This document shows positions 56,443 through 63,126 of a stretch of DNA of 64,000 bases, one piece after another. The stretch's first letter is position 1; each line of letters opens with the position of its first letter. Position numbers and translations under genes: made by a program. The notes below the pieces were generated by a model that saw only the letters and a list, made by a program, of their open reading frames with translations, was not told where the DNA came from and made no database searches. The stretch is from Achromobacter sp. RTa (GTDB lineage: Bacteria; Pseudomonadota; Gammaproteobacteria; Burkholderiales; Burkholderiaceae_B): the NCBI RefSeq assembly GCF_000757485.1, contig NZ_JPYO01000042.1, forward strand, positions 734,830 to 798,829. Direction: 5' to 3'.

Positions 56443-57449
56443 GTCGACAAAGAACCATCAACGACCAGATATGGCGCTCAAATCGCCTGTCAGGCTGCAC
56501 GGTCGAAGATCGCTATGCATTGTTCTACTTCCTGACCTCGCCATTCAGCAACGTCATCGGCGCGTATGAAATCGTCCTGCGCGTTGCAGCCTCGGAGATG
56601 GGTTGGGATGTCGAGTCTCAACTGATAAACGTGATCCGCCGGCTTGTCGACGCCGACCTTATCTATTTCGACGCAGACGCGAACTACGTCTGGGTGAAGG
56701 CCTGGTGGGATCACAACTCCGCCAAGATGGCTGTCGCATCCACACTCAGGAAGAAGACATTCCAACAGATCGAAGCCCTTCCCGAACGCTGGCGCAACGA
56801 CTATGTGGACGACCTCATCAATCGACTGCCGGCCGACGACCCGCTGCGAGATACGGTAGCCAGTGCACTGGCTTCTCCTAGCGATAGGGTATCGACAGCC
56901 TATGCCGACCCTAGCGATAGCCAATCATCGATTCACAGCGCCCCACACGACGCGCTTATTAATCAAGGAGTTAGCGAACCCGATACCCTATGCACACCCT
57001 ACCCAAACGGTATGAATAGGGGGCCGGGTAACACTACTACTAACACTAACTCTATCTATAACACTACTACTACAACGGGAACCAGCAACGGCTTGCAATA
57101 TCCTAGCTCGCTGGCTCCTGCTGAAAGGATGTCGATACAGAATCTGATCGCCAACATTCCCGCCGAAAGCGCCCAGGCTTTGCTTGACGAACTGGAAGGT
57201 GCAATCAAGAAACCGGGCACCATCAGAACAACGAAGGTCGCTTACCTCAAAGGACTTGTTGACCGCCACCGCACAGGCGGATTCGTGCCGGCTGCTGGCA
57301 TCCCGATCGCAACCAGAAGGGAACGTCTGACCGCGGCTCGGGATATGTCGCCCACATCGGAATCTGTACCGCTCAGCAAAGCTGAATCGCTAGCCCGGCT
57401 TCAGGACCTGAAGGCCAAGTTGAGCATGCACGCGAGGACGCCAAAATGA
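56439..57449 (+). CDS. Replication-initiator-like protein with low-complexity linker
   Basis: A 336-residue protein. The N-terminal 120 residues (INDQIWRSNRLSG, then DRYALFYFLTSPFSN) resemble the winged-helix of phage replisome organisers (DnaD/O-protein-like). A Ser/Thr/Asn-rich linker (about 145-225) includes a repetitive TTTNTNSIYNTTTTTGTSN tract from ACT/ACA repeats. The C-terminal part (about 225-330) is charged and helical (SIQNLIANIPAESAQALLDEL). It is joined by ATGA overlaps on both sides. A role in island replication is inferred. Confidence 0.65.
   Translation: MSRQRTINDQIWRSNRLSGCTVEDRYALFYFLTSPFSNVIGAYEIVLRVAASEMGWDVESQLINVIRRLVDADLIYFDADANYVWVKAWWDHNSAKMAVASTLRKKTFQQIEALPERWRNDYVDDLINRLPADDPLRDTVASALASPSDRVSTAYADPSDSQSSIHSAPHDALINQGVSEPDTLCTPYPNGMNRGPGNTTTNTNSIYNTTTTTGTSNGLQYPSSLAPAERMSIQNLIANIPAESAQALLDELEGAIKKPGTIRTTKVAYLKGLVDRHRTGGFVPAAGIPIATRRERLTAARDMSPTSESVPLSKAESLARLQDLKAKLSMHARTPK
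57030..57085 (+). repeat. ACT/ACA low-complexity tract inside the replication-like gene
   Basis: A run built of ACTACTACTAACACTAACTC-like units encodes a Thr/Asn/Ser linker. It is a simple repeat within the coding sequence and likely to vary in length between strains. Confidence 0.75.
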
Positions 57450-57988
57450 AAAACAACAAGGCCACACTAAGTGTTCGACTAGATAGCGATCTGAAGCGGC
57501 GTTGGCAGGTGTTCTGCGTCCGCCAGGGCAGCACCCCCAGCGACGCACTGAGACAGGTCATCGTTCGATTACTCAACGGTTCAACAACAGCCGGTTCGCC
57601 CACTCCATCAACACATGAGCATCCCGATACTTCGCGTCGCCGCCTGGAACTCCGCCTGACTGAGACGGAATACGCCCGTATCGAGGCACTGGCCTTGCAG
57701 CAGGGCATGTCCGCCAATCGCTGGGTCATCCACCTGATACGGGCCAATCTCAGCGGAGAACCACAGTTCGGCATGACAGAGCTACGGACGCTGGGCGAAT
57801 CGAATTCACGGCTGCTGGCCATCGGCCGCAACCTGAACCAGATCGCCCGGCATATGAACGCGGGACGCGCGCTGGAGACGGTGGTGACCGCTGAGCGTAT
57901 CGACACACTGACCCGTCATATCAAAACCCACACCGCGCGGGTGGCAGACATCATGCGCGCCAACATTGACCGCTGGAGGCTGGAATGA
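57446..57988 (+). CDS. mobC: MobC-like relaxosome accessory protein
   Basis: A 180-residue protein. The N-terminal 45 residues (ATLSVRLDSDLKRRWQVFC) look like a ribbon-helix-helix domain. A second RHH-like block (RRLELRLTETEYARIEALA) is near 67, and the MobC signature GESNSRLLAIGRNLNQIARHMNAG is near 122. It helps the relaxase open DNA at oriT. It overlaps the genes on both sides by ATGA, so it is made in step with the relaxase. Confidence 0.88.
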   Translation: MKNNKATLSVRLDSDLKRRWQVFCVRQGSTPSDALRQVIVRLLNGSTTAGSPTPSTHEHPDTSRRRLELRLTETEYARIEALALQQGMSANRWVIHLIRANLSGEPQFGMTELRTLGESNSRLLAIGRNLNQIARHMNAGRALETVVTAERIDTLTRHIKTHTARVADIMRANIDRWRLE

Positions 57989-58980
57989 GTCTGGTCATTG
58001 ATGGAATTTTGAAGGACTGGGGTGAACGCATCTATACCAAGCCCGTCATCAGCCTAGGCGTAAAGCGCACGGTGACGCGATCACGCACTTCGCCACCCTC
58101 TAAGCCTCTGCTGTTGACCGGCAGCGCTCGGGTCCGTGACAAGTTGATGTTGACCACTCGCAAAGCGCCCGAAGTCATGGTGAAGATCTCCGGCGGCGGC
58201 AAAGGCATCGCGCAGGTGAAAGCGCACCTCGACTACATATCGCGCAACGGCCTGGTAGCGTTGGAGAACGAAGACGGTGAAATGATCCTTGGCCGTGAGG
58301 CAGTGCAGGACGTTCGCGACGAATGGAAAAGCGGTCAGTACGGGTTGCCGGATAACGGCTTGCGCCGCGAAACGTTCAACATCGTGCTGTCCATGCCACC
58401 CGGCACCGACCGACGCGCAGTCAATGACGCTATCCGTGCATTCGCGAAAACGGAGTTCGGCGCCAACCACGCGTATGTCTTCGCCATCCATGACGATGAA
58501 GCCCATCCCCACGGCCACCTTTGCGTTAAGGCGCTGGGTCTCGACGGCAGCCGGCTCAATCCACGAAAAGCGGACCTGCAACGCTGGAGGGAGCGCTTCG
58601 CCGAGGCACTGCGTGAACAAGGCATCGAGGCCAATGCCACACCGCGTAGGGCACGGTCTAACACGCAGACTACGGTCAAGCAGGCGACGCGACATGCCGC
58701 CAAGCGTGGCAAGAGCACCAAAGCGGCCGAGCGGGAACAACGCGGGCTTTCCGGCGTTTCACGTGCCATCAGGAATGGCTACGGGCACATTGCGAAAGCC
58801 TTGGCCACTGGTGACATAGAGGACAAATCGCTTGCCCTGGAAATTGTCCGTTTCCTTGATCCCTCGCAGGACAGGACGCTACAGGTCCCACAGCGTAGCC
58901 AGCGCAGCACAGAAGTGACCAAGGATACCCAGCAACAGGACAAGACCAACCACCCAGGCAAAGGCGACCTGAGCCGTTGA
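57985..58980 (+). CDS. MobA/VirD2-type relaxase
   Basis: A 331-residue HUH-type relaxase. Motif I with the nicking Tyr is KAHLDYISRNG near residue 83; motif III with the metal-binding His is AIHDDEAHPHGHLCVKAL near 165. The C-terminal part is Lys/Arg-rich (PRRARSNTQTTVKQATRHAA) and likely binds DNA or acts as a transfer signal. It lacks a helicase or primase domain, as in small mobilization systems. It nicks oriT and leads the strand into the coupling protein, which is not encoded in the window. Confidence 0.88.
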   Translation: MSLVIDGILKDWGERIYTKPVISLGVKRTVTRSRTSPPSKPLLLTGSARVRDKLMLTTRKAPEVMVKISGGGKGIAQVKAHLDYISRNGLVALENEDGEMILGREAVQDVRDEWKSGQYGLPDNGLRRETFNIVLSMPPGTDRRAVNDAIRAFAKTEFGANHAYVFAIHDDEAHPHGHLCVKALGLDGSRLNPRKADLQRWRERFAEALREQGIEANATPRRARSNTQTTVKQATRHAAKRGKSTKAAEREQRGLSGVSRAIRNGYGHIAKALATGDIEDKSLALEIVRFLDPSQDRTLQVPQRSQRSTEVTKDTQQQDKTNHPGKGDLSR

Positions 58981-59005
58981 TTGATTGCGCAAGAAGGACC
59001 ATAAG

Positions 59006-59263
59006 ATGGCTTTACGCTACGACGCGCTGCAAGACTACTGCGATGATCCAGCGCGCACCGGTGATGTGCAGGTCATTCTGTATGCGCACTACTGGACGGG
59101 CTTTGCCTTGGCCGTGCAGGACGGCACTACAGAGCACCCCGTCATGGACGACAAAGGCCGACCGTACCGGTTCCGAACCGTAGAAATGGCCCTGGCGGAA
59201 CTGGCGAACATCTCGTACCTGTCGGACCGCATCATCATTGACCGTCGCATGTGGTGGCCGTAG
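59006..59263 (+). CDS. Small conserved-type island protein, unknown function
   Basis: An 85-residue protein starting MALRYDALQDYCDDPARTG at 59006, 25 bp after the relaxase gene and preceded by GAAGGACC. It is compact and aromatic, ending IIIDRRMWWP. No family is assigned, but similar small proteins sit next to relaxase genes in related elements (recollection, not checked). It probably belongs to the same transcript. Confidence 0.65.
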   Translation: MALRYDALQDYCDDPARTGDVQVILYAHYWTGFALAVQDGTTEHPVMDDKGRPYRFRTVEMALAELANISYLSDRIIIDRRMWWP

Positions 59264-59290
59264 TCGGAAACTACTTTGCATTAACCGTAA

Positions 59291-59312
59291 GTACAATCAA
59301 CTTCGGTTGTAC
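59291..59312. promoter_or_regulatory. Inverted repeat upstream of the virB5 gene
   Basis: GTACAA (59291-59296) and TTGTAC (59307-59312) enclose a 10-base centre, with further matching AACC/GGTT flanks. It lies in the 256-bp gap before virB5 and is a good candidate operator for control of the conjugation genes. Confidence 0.5.
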
Positions 59313-59336
59313 CTTTAACCACAACGAACGTTGCAC

Positions 59337-59453
59337 CGCCCCAAGGACGCCTAGCGTACCGGGTGCCGACCCGAAAAGAAGGGTTCCGACCGCCGAGAGC
59401 AGATCGGCCGTTTAGTCGCCCCAAGAACGCTTTGTCGTACTGGGCACGGTCCC
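59337..59453 (+). repeat. Imperfect direct repeat with 80-bp period in the virB5 leader
   Basis: Segment 59337-59372 (starting CGCCCCAAGGACGC) recurs at 59417-59453 (starting CGCCCCAAGAACGC), with about three quarters of positions matching by eye and one single-base gap; the starts are exactly 80 bp apart. Both end in GG-rich then CCC sequence. It is non-coding and 67 bp before the virB5 start. It could be an untranslated leader with repeated structure or part of oriT. Confidence 0.6.
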
Positions 59454-59519
59454 TGAACAGACCGACAGACCGGACAGCACGGTCCTACGTTCGCCCTCAA
59501 CCTCTCAGGAGTGGCGAAC

Positions 59520-60245
59520 ATGAAGAAACTATCAGCCTCTTGCATTCTGGCCCTCGGCATTGCCGCGTCGTCGGCCGCCTTCGCACAAATCCCCGTGACA
59601 GATGGCGCTTCCATCGCCAAGAGCGTGGAAAACCAGATCGAAACGATGGCGAAGTGGAAGATGCAGTACGACCAGATGGTCAGCCAGATCGACCAGATGA
59701 AGCAGCAATACGCTGCGGTCACTGGCGCGCGCGGCATGGGAGAACTGTTCAACAACCCGCAGCTGCGTGACTACCTGCCGCAAGACTGGCAAGACGTCTA
59801 TGACAGCGTGAAATCAGGCGGCTATGCCGGCCTGAGCGGGCGCGCTGAAGCCATATACCACAACAACAAGGTGTATGACGCATGCACCGGCTTTTCCTCG
59901 ACAGAGCAGCGCACCAATTGCGAAGCGCAAGCCGTCAAAGGCGCGCAAGACAAAGCCTTTGCGCTCGATGCCTACGACGCGGCGAAAAACCGCCTCAGTC
60001 AAATCGACCTGCTGATGCAGCAGATCAACCAAACGCAGGACCCGAAAGCCATTGCCGAACTGCAAGGCCGCATCGCAGCCGAGCAGGCCATGATTCAGAA
60101 CGAGCAGACCAAGCTACAGATGTACCAGATGGTCGCGGCAGCCGAAGACCGCCTACAGCAGCAACGGCGGAAGGAGATCAACGCAAAGATTGTTGATCAA
60201 CGGGGCTACCCCATTCTTCAAGTCTTCAACCCGCTTGCACGCTAA
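59520..60245 (+). CDS. virB5: VirB5-like P-type conjugation protein
   Basis: A 241-residue secreted protein: signal peptide MKKLSASCILALGIAASSAA ending AFA-QIP, then long helices rich in Gln (KMQYDQMVSQIDQMKQQYAAV, then IAAEQAMIQNEQTKLQMYQM). This is the VirB5/TrbJ-type minor pilus component, located at the pilus tip and contacting recipients. A Cys pair (DACTG, TNCEAQ) sits near 122-138. CAGGAG precedes the ATG. It starts a run of four conjugation genes. Confidence 0.88.
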   Translation: MKKLSASCILALGIAASSAAFAQIPVTDGASIAKSVENQIETMAKWKMQYDQMVSQIDQMKQQYAAVTGARGMGELFNNPQLRDYLPQDWQDVYDSVKSGGYAGLSGRAEAIYHNNKVYDACTGFSSTEQRTNCEAQAVKGAQDKAFALDAYDAAKNRLSQIDLLMQQINQTQDPKAIAELQGRIAAEQAMIQNEQTKLQMYQMVAAAEDRLQQQRRKEINAKIVDQRGYPILQVFNPLAR

Positions 60246-60255
60246 GGAGAACATC

Positions 60256-60702
60256 ATGGCTCCGTTCTACGCAATCACACTCGTTCCAGTGGTAACGCTA
60301 TGCCTTGCCATCTATCGCTTCTGGGCTTGCGCTCGCCGCCTGAGTCCCGAGTATTTCCGAGAGCTTTTGCGGCGTGCGCCGCTGATGAGAACCCTTGATG
60401 TCGTGGCTATCGGTATGGCTGCTTTCACTGCCTACTACGCGGCTATGGGCTGGTTTGGATTCACGCTGCCGTTCATTGATGAAGAACCGTTGCCGCCTTG
60501 GATGAACATCATCCTGTCTGCCGTCACATCCATTGCGTGCATCGGCATCGTTTGGACAAACGCGCCAAATCGCTTCACACAGCCGACATGGGGCGGCATG
60601 CGCGAAAGCGTCGTGCGAACCCTTGTAGCGTTACGCATCATTGAGGCCGCCGAAGTGGCCCACGCACTCGACATCATCAACGCACGTGAGGCACACAAAT
60701 GA
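60256..60702 (+). CDS. Inner-membrane protein of the conjugation cluster, unknown
   Basis: A 148-residue protein with three hydrophobic segments (about 3-22, 47-66, 84-102) and a C-terminal helix. It is preceded by AAGGAGA and 10 bp after virB5, and its TGA overlaps the eexN ATG. The identity is not known. The position between VirB5 and EexN suggests involvement in mating-pair formation or exclusion. Confidence 0.7.
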   Translation: MAPFYAITLVPVVTLCLAIYRFWACARRLSPEYFRELLRRAPLMRTLDVVAIGMAAFTAYYAAMGWFGFTLPFIDEEPLPPWMNIILSAVTSIACIGIVWTNAPNRFTQPTWGGMRESVVRTLVALRIIEAAEVAHALDIINAREAHK

Positions 60703-60959
60703 AAAACATCCTCTTCCCTTTCTTCATCGCGCTCGCGCTGGCAGCTTGCGGCGAAAACACCCCCGTTCAAACCGTCGATTGGTACAAGGCGCATGCCCCC
60801 GAACGCAACGCGATGATCGCGAAGTGCGAAGCCAGTCCTGGCGAGTTCGCCGAATCCGCCAACTGCATCAACGCCAAGACAGCGGCAAACCATCTGGCTG
60901 TCGACAAGCGGGGCTATTTCGACCTGACACCGATCAATCCGCTCAAGGGAGGTCAATAA
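60699..60959 (+). CDS. eexN: EexN-family entry-exclusion lipoprotein
   Basis: An 86-residue lipoprotein with lipobox LALAAC (Cys17). The typical EexN pattern TVDWYKAHAPERNAMIAKC, followed by SANCINAKTAA, has the conserved WY, His and two Cys. EexN prevents uptake of a second copy of a related element. It overlaps the previous gene and is one base before virB6. Confidence 0.88.
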   Translation: MKNILFPFFIALALAACGENTPVQTVDWYKAHAPERNAMIAKCEASPGEFAESANCINAKTAANHLAVDKRGYFDLTPINPLKGGQ

Positions 60960-60960
60960 C

Positions 60961-62013
60961 ATGGGATTCGCCTTATTCCAGTGGATAGGCAGCAGCGTCG
61001 ATGCGATGCTGAACACCTTCGTATCGGAAACCGCTTCAAACGTCATCCTCGGCTTTCAAATGCTGATGCTGACCGGCGTTACGCTGTACATCACCTTGAC
61101 TGGCTACGCCATCAGCACGGGCGCGGTTGAAGCTCCGTTTCAGACCTTCATCAAACAGTGCATGAAGATCCTCATCATCACGGCATTCTGCATGACGGCT
61201 GATTCTTACACCGCCACTGTTGTGTCGGCCATTCAAGGCCTGGAGACGGGTCTCGCCGACATCATGTCCACGTCTAACGCTCAAGCGACAAGCATTTATC
61301 AGGTGCTGGATAACTCGGCGGACAAAGGGCTTAACGTGGCTTACGACATGCTAGGCAAAGTCGCAAAGCGCGAGTTCTACGAACTAGGTCATATGTTCTG
61401 GGATGCCCTGAATGCTCTCATGATGGCCATTGCAGTGTTTCTTATTCATTTGCCTGCGGCCGCGACCATCATCATGGCAAAGCTCGGTCTCGGAATAATG
61501 CTTGGTCTCGGACCACTGTTTATCGCGGCGTTAATGTTTCCGGTCACCGCAAAATGGTTCGATAAATGGTTTGAGCAGGCGCTGGCCTACATCCTTGAAA
61601 TTGCCATCACAATGGTTGTCGTATCTGTCGGCGTGGCGTTATTTAAGGCGCTATTCGACAGGGTAATAAGCACGACCACGGACAATCCCATCAGTTCGTT
61701 TGTGCAGATCATCGTTCTTGCCTTGATCATCTTCTTCGCGCAGAGAAAAACGAGCGGCTTAGGAGCGAGATTGGCTGGTGGCATCGCCTTTGACGCGGTG
61801 ACATTCAGGAGCATGGCGCAGGGTATTGGCAACGTGGTGAATCCCAAGACGACTCGCCGCGATATGCAGTCGGGCATGATGGTTACTGCTGGCCGAACCA
61901 ACCACATGATTGCAGGCAACACCATGTGGAACCCAGCCTATCGGCAACACGTCTTGCAGAACATGGGCAAGAACTGGGGACCGGCAACGGGCGGCTCCGT
62001 CAACGGTAAGTGA
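60961..62013 (+). CDS. virB6: VirB6/TrbL-type conjugation membrane protein
   Basis: A 350-residue polytopic protein with about six hydrophobic helices between residues 20 and 260. LGFQMLMLTGVTLYITLTGYAIS and MAKLGLGIMLGLGPLFIAALMFPVTAKWFDKW are characteristic of VirB6, which moves the substrate through the inner membrane. The C-terminal 90 residues are cytoplasmic and basic. It is the last conjugation gene; no VirB8-B11 or VirD4 follows, and a terminator is 22 bp downstream. Confidence 0.92.
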   Translation: MGFALFQWIGSSVDAMLNTFVSETASNVILGFQMLMLTGVTLYITLTGYAISTGAVEAPFQTFIKQCMKILIITAFCMTADSYTATVVSAIQGLETGLADIMSTSNAQATSIYQVLDNSADKGLNVAYDMLGKVAKREFYELGHMFWDALNALMMAIAVFLIHLPAAATIIMAKLGLGIMLGLGPLFIAALMFPVTAKWFDKWFEQALAYILEIAITMVVVSVGVALFKALFDRVISTTTDNPISSFVQIIVLALIIFFAQRKTSGLGARLAGGIAFDAVTFRSMAQGIGNVVNPKTTRRDMQSGMMVTAGRTNHMIAGNTMWNPAYRQHVLQNMGKNWGPATGGSVNGK

Positions 62014-62034
62014 TGTGCATGTTGCGTCCGCATC

Positions 62035-62059
62035 GGCCTCGCCATCAGCGAGGCCTTTT
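62035..62059 (+). terminator. Terminator after virB6
   Basis: GGCCTCGC and GCGAGGCC pair perfectly around CATCA and are followed by TTTT. It closes the conjugation operon. Confidence 0.85.
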
Positions 62060-62665
62060 CAATTATGACCGCACATATCTCCGCGCTACGCTTGGGCAAC
62101 CCCTTCGGTTGCATCCCGCGTCCGTTCTTGCCGGACTGGCCGCGGGGGCAGGCCCAGCGGCTTCGCCTTGTTCCTCCCCCCGGCCGACAGGCTGCATAGC
62201 TTCCAGAGGCATCAAGGGTAAAGGCTTCGCCCGGGATCCTCACCCGTTCCCTACGCTGCGCTTCGGGCTGCGGCTTCCGGTCCCGCCCTTGACGCCTCTT
62301 CCGGCCAAACGACGTCAGTAGCGGTGCTGTCAAGCGGATGACGGGTCAAGGGGTTGGTGCGGCCCGCAGCCCACAGGGCGAGGACACGGCCCCTTGACGC
62401 GGCAGGAGCGCCCCACGCTATGCCGGGGGCAGGAGTTCCGGGCCAAAGGCCCGCAACCCCCTGCTCCCGAGGCTCCCGCCGGCGAGGGTGGAGAGTCCAG
62501 AGAGGCAAAGCCTCTTTGGAAACTACGGCCAGTACGCAGCCGATATTGGCGTCCATAGCAGGTAAAACAAGACAATTTCAGCGCACCACCTCTGTGGCTG
62601 CGCGTACCTAAACCAAATTACCCATACTTCTTGTAAGATCGAGTTACCTACGGCAAGGAGACACC
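62060..62665. other. GC-rich structured non-coding block
   Basis: About 600 bp without a believable gene, much more GC-rich than the flanks. Hairpins seen by eye: CAACC/GGTTG with TTC-type loop (62097-62111), CGGGCC-AAA-GGCCCG (62439-62453), AGAGGC-AAA-GCCTCT (62501-62515, extending to 62498-62518), and a perfect 9-bp repeat GTCAAGGGG (62345-62353) with CCCCTTGAC (62390-62398). The word CCTTGACGC occurs at least twice. It may be oriT, an RNA-coding or leader region, or a remnant of deleted transfer genes. Confidence 0.55.
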
Positions 62666-62899
62666 ATGGCTGGCAAGGGTAAATGCAGACAACAGCCCCG
62701 CAAAACCATATCGGATACCGAACGCAGCCGCCGGCAATCGGCAGTTAACTATGCGCGGGCCTCCGTCGGTCTAGAAGGTTTCTCGCTCAGTGAAGCAGAT
62801 GAGGCCCACGCTCAGCGTTTCGTCGATGGTCAGATAAGCCTGCAAGAGTTTGTGCAGCCGCGCGCTGACGCATTAGCGCTCCCAAAGTCTTCGTCATGA
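62666..62899 (+). CDS. vbhA: VbhA-type antitoxin of a Fic toxin
   Basis: A 77-residue protein. The region NYARASVGLEGFSLSEADE contains the class I Fic inhibitory motif (S/T)xxxE(G/N) as SVGLEG (Ser57 to Gly62 region), followed by AHAQRFVDGQISLQEFV, the typical VbhA tail. The N-terminus is basic. AAGGAGAC precedes the ATG at 62666. In known loci it overlaps the vbhT Fic gene by ATGA; here the ATGA is present (62896-62899) but no Fic core (HPFxxGNG) follows. It is apparently orphaned. Confidence 0.85.
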   Translation: MAGKGKCRQQPRKTISDTERSRRQSAVNYARASVGLEGFSLSEADEAHAQRFVDGQISLQEFVQPRADALALPKSSS

Positions 62900-63126
62900 C
62901 GAAGAAATTTAGGATTTGGGGACTAGTGCAGGATAGGCTGTCGCCGGTATTTGTATTGCACAATCATGCTATCGAGATGCGTTTAATCCTGAGGAAGCTC
63001 ACGGAATCACTCTATCTCGGCTCAAGACACAAGATCATTTCGTCGGCATTCAAGCGTGCGAGTCGAGGACCTTGCCCGCTCAAAGCCGGACCACCCAAGG
63101 TACTGAACACACTAGAAACGATTTGA
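62896..63126 (+). pseudogene. Truncated partner ORF after vbhA
   Basis: The ATG overlaps the vbhA stop (ATGA) exactly where a Fic toxin should begin. About 38 codons (MTKKFRIWGLVQDRLS...) precede the 3' end of the methylase gene on the other strand; the rest runs antisense through that gene. No Fic motif is present. It is most likely a remnant or chance frame left by replacement of the toxin gene. Confidence 0.45.

Noticed and set aside
57030..57085. Tandem repeat as iteron origin
   Set aside because: The ACT/ACA repeats are 3-6 bp, in frame, and encode a Thr/Asn linker; they do not look like protein-binding iterons.
57220..57235. CCGGGCACCATC match to the end of tRNA-Leu as an attR candidate
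   Set aside because: Only about a dozen bases match, inside a coding sequence in the middle of an operon; a real attR would be longer and at the far end.
62251..62611. Several open frames in the GC-rich block
   Set aside because: They overlap each other on both strands, have no ribosome sites, and the sequence shows RNA-like hairpins instead.
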